Origin: Chloroflexota bacterium
GTDB lineage: Bacteria > Chloroflexota > Chloroflexia > QHBQ01 > JADMIH01
Assembly (NCBI GenBank): GCA_015478675.1
Contig: JADMIH010000032.1
Span: 1 to 29,393 of the forward strand
Direction: 5' to 3'
DNA length: 29,393 nt
Below, piece after piece: positions 26,208 to 29,393 of this stretch. A program made the position numbers and the translations under genes. Each line of letters opens with the position of its first letter. The first letter of the stretch is position 1. The notes beneath the pieces were generated by a model. The model saw only the letters and a program-made list of their open reading frames with translations, was not told where the DNA came from and searched no databases.

Positions 26208-28403
26208 ATGGGCGCTGACGCACCTACGGACCGACATCTTCTTTTTGGCCGTATTCCTCTCGACTGGGCTGTGACGCTTGCCTTATTCCTACTGGCGGCG
26301 GCGCTGCGCGTCTGGGGTGTACATTGGTCGCTGCCTTATGTGATACACGCCGACGAGTCGCGTATTGTGGATGTAGGGGCGCGAATCGTCAAAACAGGCG
26401 ACCTGGACCCTCACTGGTATGTCTACCCGTCGCTTACCATGTACCTGCAAGCGGCTGTCTATAAGCTCAATCTTATCTGGGGCACCTGGCGCGGCTACTA
26501 TGTCGGCCCGCAATCTATACCCGACCAGAATCACATACTTGCCCTCGCGCCTGAGCTTTATCTATGGGGCCGCACTTTCAACGCGCTTGTTGGGGCGGCG
26601 ACTGTGGCGGGGTTATACTGGCTTGGGCGCTCCATTTTCGGGCGGGCCGCCGGGCTAGCCGCAGCTCTGTTGCTCCTCATGTCGCCTTTGCACATCGAGC
26701 ACTCTCATTACCTGATGACGGATGTGCCGATGGCTGCTCTCGGAGTGGCGGCGCTGGCTGCATCATGGAAGCTGGCGACTTCTCCGGGCGTGCGCATTGC
26801 TCTTGTTGCCGGGCTACTCGTTGGGTTATGCGCGGGGGCAAAATACAACGGCGCCTATGTCGCCATCGTGCCTGCTGTCGCCTGGCTCCTTGGGTGGAAG
26901 CTATGGCAAGGCAAAGGAGAGCCACCCACCTTGCGCAGTCGCCGTTTCGTTCAGTGGCTGGCTGTGGCCGTAGCTATGGCAGCTAGCTCGCTGGCGGGCT
27001 TTTTGGGCTCGAATCCCTTCGTGCTCCTCAACTGGAGAGATTGGACCAGGGGCTTCCTGTTTGAAGTGAACGATTATCAGCCGGTGACTTCGCTTGGGGC
27101 GATGTGGGTGGCGTTCACCACTTATGTTGCAGGCTTCTGGGCTACTGAGGGAATAGTGGTTGTAGCTTCGGCTTTATCCGCCGTGATATTGCTAGCAGCA
27201 ATTGCGCGCGGCAACAGGCGAGGCAAAGAGGATAGCAAGCTCGTTCGCGCCGCCTGGCTTTTGCTTCTCTTTCCGTTAGCTTATACGCTGTTGATGAGCC
27301 GCTACGAGCAGGTGCGTGAGCGCAACATGGTAGTAATCGTGCCCTTCTTATCCCTGATTGCCGGTTATGGAGCAAGCAAGGTGGCTGAGGTTATAGCAAG
27401 CCGCGTGGCGCTGAAAGGACCACTGCTGCCACTGTTGCGTAACCAGCTGGCGTTGGCGGGGCTGGTGGCTCTGCTTTTGGCGGCTGAGCCTGCCAGAGAG
27501 GTGGTCAACTTCGATGTCTACATGAATATGACCGACAGCCGCAACGCCGCCTTCTCGTGGCTTCAGCAGGAGTTGCGGCAAGGGCACCGCGCGGCTGTGG
27601 AGCTGCACCCCTGGCTCGTTTGCGCGCCTGAGCCGTGGAGTTGCGCCTCGCCCGATATCTATGCGCCTTTACAGCAGCTAACCAACCGCCCTCCGCAGTG
27701 GTATGCCGAGCGCGGGTATGATTACGTAGTGCTCGTCGGCAAAGAGAAAGCTGTCCTGGAGCAAGAAGATGTGAGCGGAATACGCCCAGCTGCGGCGCTG
27801 GCAACTTATATGGCGCTGCCGCTGGTGCGCTACTTCCCGGGCGACGATGATGGGGGCAAAGGCCCGCCGGTCTTTGTGCTGCGTACCACGCCTGACCCGT
27901 TGGCCTCGATGCGAAACGTCACGCCCGTGCAGGCGCGCTACGGCGATATAGCCGAGCTGTATGGCTATACTCTTGCCCCACTTGCCAAAGCCACCGACTA
28001 CTACGATCCGGCCACCGAGCCTCCCACGCCCGCAACCGCTCGCTACAAAGCGGGTCAGGCGGTCGGTCTGAACCTTTACTGGCGCTCGCTCAAAGATGGC
28101 AAGGGGGATAACCGCAACTGGACGGTGGCTGTTCATCTTTCCGACGCCAAAGGTGCGGTTGTAGCCCAGGTAGACGTGGTGCCATTCAGCCATGGACGCT
28201 CGCGTCCGGTAAGTGAGTGGTACAAAGGCGAGTTTCTGGACGGCACCTACAACGTGGCCTTACCTCCGAGCCTGGCGCCTGGCAGCTACCACTTGACTGT
28301 ATCTCTCTACGACGCCCCTACCGGCCCAGCTTTACCTGTTACCACCTCGTCTACCGCCGATCAGCCCACATTAGATCTTGGGGCAATCAAGGTAGGAGAT
28401 TGA
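26208..28403 (+). CDS. GT39/ArnT-like membrane glycosyltransferase (GT-C fold) with extracytoplasmic tail
   Basis: This 731-residue membrane protein has a GT-C signature after its first helix (about 20-38): the Asp-Glu pair HADES (Asp49, Glu50), the catalytic/metal dyad of PMT/ArnT enzymes, and then YPSLTMYLQ. About 10-12 hydrophobic helices reach to about residue 430. The last 300 residues are soluble, with a beta-rich, Ig-like end (YKAGQAVGLNLYWRSL, FLDGTYNVALP). It should transfer a sugar from a polyprenyl-phosphate donor to a protein or glycan outside the membrane; the acceptor is unknown. The start has no ribosome-binding site, and the promoter position predicts a leaderless mRNA. Confidence 0.88.
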   Translation: MGADAPTDRHLLFGRIPLDWAVTLALFLLAAALRVWGVHWSLPYVIHADESRIVDVGARIVKTGDLDPHWYVYPSLTMYLQAAVYKLNLIWGTWRGYYVGPQSIPDQNHILALAPELYLWGRTFNALVGAATVAGLYWLGRSIFGRAAGLAAALLLLMSPLHIEHSHYLMTDVPMAALGVAALAASWKLATSPGVRIALVAGLLVGLCAGAKYNGAYVAIVPAVAWLLGWKLWQGKGEPPTLRSRRFVQWLAVAVAMAASSLAGFLGSNPFVLLNWRDWTRGFLFEVNDYQPVTSLGAMWVAFTTYVAGFWATEGIVVVASALSAVILLAAIARGNRRGKEDSKLVRAAWLLLLFPLAYTLLMSRYEQVRERNMVVIVPFLSLIAGYGASKVAEVIASRVALKGPLLPLLRNQLALAGLVALLLAAEPAREVVNFDVYMNMTDSRNAAFSWLQQELRQGHRAAVELHPWLVCAPEPWSCASPDIYAPLQQLTNRPPQWYAERGYDYVVLVGKEKAVLEQEDVSGIRPAAALATYMALPLVRYFPGDDDGGKGPPVFVLRTTPDPLASMRNVTPVQARYGDIAELYGYTLAPLAKATDYYDPATEPPTPATARYKAGQAVGLNLYWRSLKDGKGDNRNWTVAVHLSDAKGAVVAQVDVVPFSHGRSRPVSEWYKGEFLDGTYNVALPPSLAPGSYHLTVSLYDAPTGPALPVTTSSTADQPTLDLGAIKVGD

Positions 28404-28665
28404 GGCCGGGATAAGCTCACATACCACTTCTACGAACAATCCAACCGCCTGAGGGTATATCACTACAACCGCCAGGAAGGGAGCACATCGCCCGGAGGGA
28501 CGGGAGCACCGTAGTCGAGGCTCACTTCAGGCCTATGCACCTGTAAGGGAGAGCGATTAGAAGGGGTGTCATACGTGAGCAGTGCCTCGTGAGCAGTAGA
28601 CCATTGGGGCAACCATCTGTCACCTTACACTCAGAGCTTGCAAAAGCTCTCAGCAGTGCTCGGCA
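28404..28665. other. Gene-free stretch before the right-hand element stack
   Basis: No protein or RNA gene is supported. A small hairpin, AGAGCTT-GCAA-AAGCTCT (28633-28650), has a 7-bp stem with a GNRA loop and no U-run, so a terminator for the glycosyltransferase gene is only a weak possibility. The last ten bases (GTGCTCGGCA, 28656-28665) are the left target duplication of the next element. Confidence 0.5.
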
Positions 28666-28893
28666 CAGGGCGATTGCATCTAAATTGGTTTTGGGCCGAG
28701 TAGTCAGATGCTGAGGGCTGCACGGTCTCCAAGAGATGTCTTAAGGCCGAAAAGCCAGTCTCAAGATGCCCCAGGATACCGCTGCAACGGGCCCGAGAGC
28801 CAATATCAGAGCCTACTGTGGGTGTACTGTTTGCTGTGGGTAAGGTAGTTTGGGCCATACCTGGTCGAATCCAATTTAGATGCAATCGCCCTG
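28666..28893. mobile_element. CAGGG-ended MITE-like element, copy 2 (228 bp)
   Basis: A perfect 23-bp inverted repeat bounds it (28666-28688 and 28871-28893). Its first 22 bases are identical to those of the copy at 108-273; base 23 is G here and A there, in both arms of each copy. An exact 10-bp direct repeat, GTGCTCGGCA, flanks it (28656-28665 and 28894-28903). The 182-bp interior shows no similarity I can see to the interior of copy 1, and no coding sequence. Confidence 0.92.
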
Positions 28894-28906
28894 GTGCTCG
28901 GCAGTG

Positions 28907-29005
28907 GTAACTGTTCAGATATAGGGTGGTGGGAGAGGGAGCTAGCCTTAGCCCCCTCTCCCTTCATGGGAGATATACTCCCCACCCCCAACACTAAACG
29001 CTTAC
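28907..29005. mobile_element. GTAA-ended MITE-like element, copy 2 (99 bp)
   Basis: The left end is GTAACTGTTCAGATATAGGG. The right end, reversed, is GTAAGCGTTTAGTGTTGGGG, which matches the left end of copy 1 (287) at 17 of 20 positions. An exact 8-bp direct repeat, CGGCAGTG, flanks it (28899-28906 and 29006-29013). It shares a 24-bp identical block (28950-28973) with copy 1. No transposase is present. Confidence 0.85.
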
Positions 29006-29012
29006 CGGCAGT

Positions 29013-29166
29013 GTAACTGTCCCACAGGCGGTGGGTTGACATAAGTGTGGCGCAACTACTTCGATTTTGGGCTGAAATCAGACCGGTGGTGGGACAACTT
29101 GCCCCCATTTGCCCTTTGTTTTACCCCTCTGGTGGGGAACTCGCCAACCGTCTGTGGGACAGTAAC
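29013..29166. mobile_element. Third GTAA-ended MITE-like element, different end sequence (154 bp)
   Basis: The ends GTAACTGTCCCACAGGCGG and, reversed, GTTACTGTCCCACAGACGG match at 17 of 19 positions. An exact 8-bp direct repeat, CCGGCAGT, lies at 29005-29012 and 29167-29174. The left copy includes the last base of the preceding element, so this one arrived after it. Tips and duplication length are again IS66-like, but the inner end sequence belongs to another subgroup. There is no coding sequence. Confidence 0.82.
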
Positions 29167-29181
29167 CCGGCAGTGTAAACG

Positions 29182-29211
29182 TTGACAAGCAGGCGCGCTT
29201 AGAGTTATACT
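29182..29211 (+). promoter_or_regulatory. Sigma-70-type promoter of tRNA-Lys
   Basis: A perfect -35 TTGACA (29182-29187) is followed 18 bp later by TATACT (29206-29211), or 17 bp later by TTATAC. Transcription should start near 29218, about 100 nt before the tRNA. Confidence 0.65.
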
Positions 29212-29234
29212 ATGTGCACTGCGTACACTGCACA

Positions 29235-29259
29235 GGCCGTATACTATCAGTATACGGCC
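29235..29259. repeat. 10-bp perfect palindrome between promoter and tRNA gene
   Basis: GGCCGTATAC pairs with GTATACGGCC around the 5-nt loop TATCA. It is in the predicted 5' leader of the tRNA transcript. It may be a processing or protective hairpin or a regulator site; there is no U-run, so it is not a terminator. Confidence 0.7.
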
Positions 29260-29318
29260 CAGCCAACGGTAAATTGGTTTGTGTGTACGTAAAACGAGGT
29301 GTGGAAAGCCCACGATGT

Positions 29319-29390
29319 GGGCCGCTAGCTCAATGGCAGAGCAACTGACTCTTAATCAGTGGGTTCAAGGTTCAAGTCCTTGGCGGCTCA
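29319..29390 (+). tRNA. tRNA-Lys (anticodon CTT)
   Basis: A full cloverleaf folds. The 7-bp acceptor stem pairs 29319-29325 with 29383-29389 (one G-U pair). The D-stem is GCTC/GAGC, the anticodon stem ACTGA/TCAGT with loop CTCTTAA (anticodon CTT at 29351-29353), and the T-stem CAAGG/CCTTG with loop TTCAAGT. The discriminator base is A29390. The next bases are CCC, so CCA is not encoded in full and must be added by the nucleotidyltransferase. It reads the AAG codon. Confidence 0.97.
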
Positions 29391-29393
29391 CCC

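Noticed and set aside
29175..29187. A further GTAA element end (GTAAACGTTGACA)
   Set aside because: It resembles the end consensus at 11 of 13 bases but has no matching inverted partner downstream, and it is better explained as target DNA including the -35 TTGACA.

Overview
The window looks like a chromosomal segment of a high-GC, probably Gram-positive-type (single-membrane) bacterium, most plausibly a member of the Chloroflexota. This is an inference from protein character and gene mix: a large secreted protein with a Pro/Thr-rich stalk, an ECF sigma / zinc anti-sigma pair next to ABC exporters, and a CpsB-type PHP phosphatase with a BY-kinase and two co-polymerase-like proteins. No 16S rRNA or other strong taxonomic marker is present, so class or genus cannot be named.

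Layout. 1-546: a gene-free stretch with two adjacent small inverted-repeat elements (108-273 and 287-450), then the rplS promoter. 547-5247 (+): rplS, purL, purF. 5280-8211 (-): two GNAT acetyltransferases and a HAD hydrolase. 8404-13796 (-): two ABC transporter modules, a MacB/LolCD-like ATPase + permease pair and a CcmA-like ATPase + ABC-2 permease pair. 13883-15672 (-): an ECF sigma factor and its zinc-finger anti-sigma factor, overlapping by 4 bp. 15888-17303 (-): sufB as its own transcription unit with a good promoter and terminator. 17478-21805 (+): an exopolysaccharide module of a GT4 glycosyltransferase, two Wzz/YveK-like co-polymerases, a BY-kinase-type ATPase and a PHP tyrosine phosphatase. 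21941-26041 (-): an InhA-like membrane-anchored metalloprotease and typA. 26208-28403 (+): a GT39-like membrane glycosyltransferase. 28404-29318: gene-free, with three stacked small inverted-repeat elements, then the promoter of tRNA-Lys(CTT) at 29319.

How the genes work together. purL and purF act in de novo purine synthesis. The sigma/anti-sigma pair probably senses an envelope signal and may control itself and the ABC genes downstream on the same strand. The 17.5-21.8 kb module makes a surface polysaccharide, with chain length controlled by the co-polymerase/kinase/phosphatase set.

The most unusual feature is not a gene. At both ends of the window, short transposase-less elements sit in the same order with the same base-level geometry: a CAGGG-ended element with a 10-bp target duplication, exactly 13 bp, then a GTAA-ended element with an 8-bp target duplication whose outer edge lies exactly 6 bp upstream of the -35 hexamer of a promoter (rplS at one end, tRNA-Lys at the other). 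The 13-bp target sequences differ, so this is not a copied block. It suggests that both element families insert at a fixed distance from promoters.
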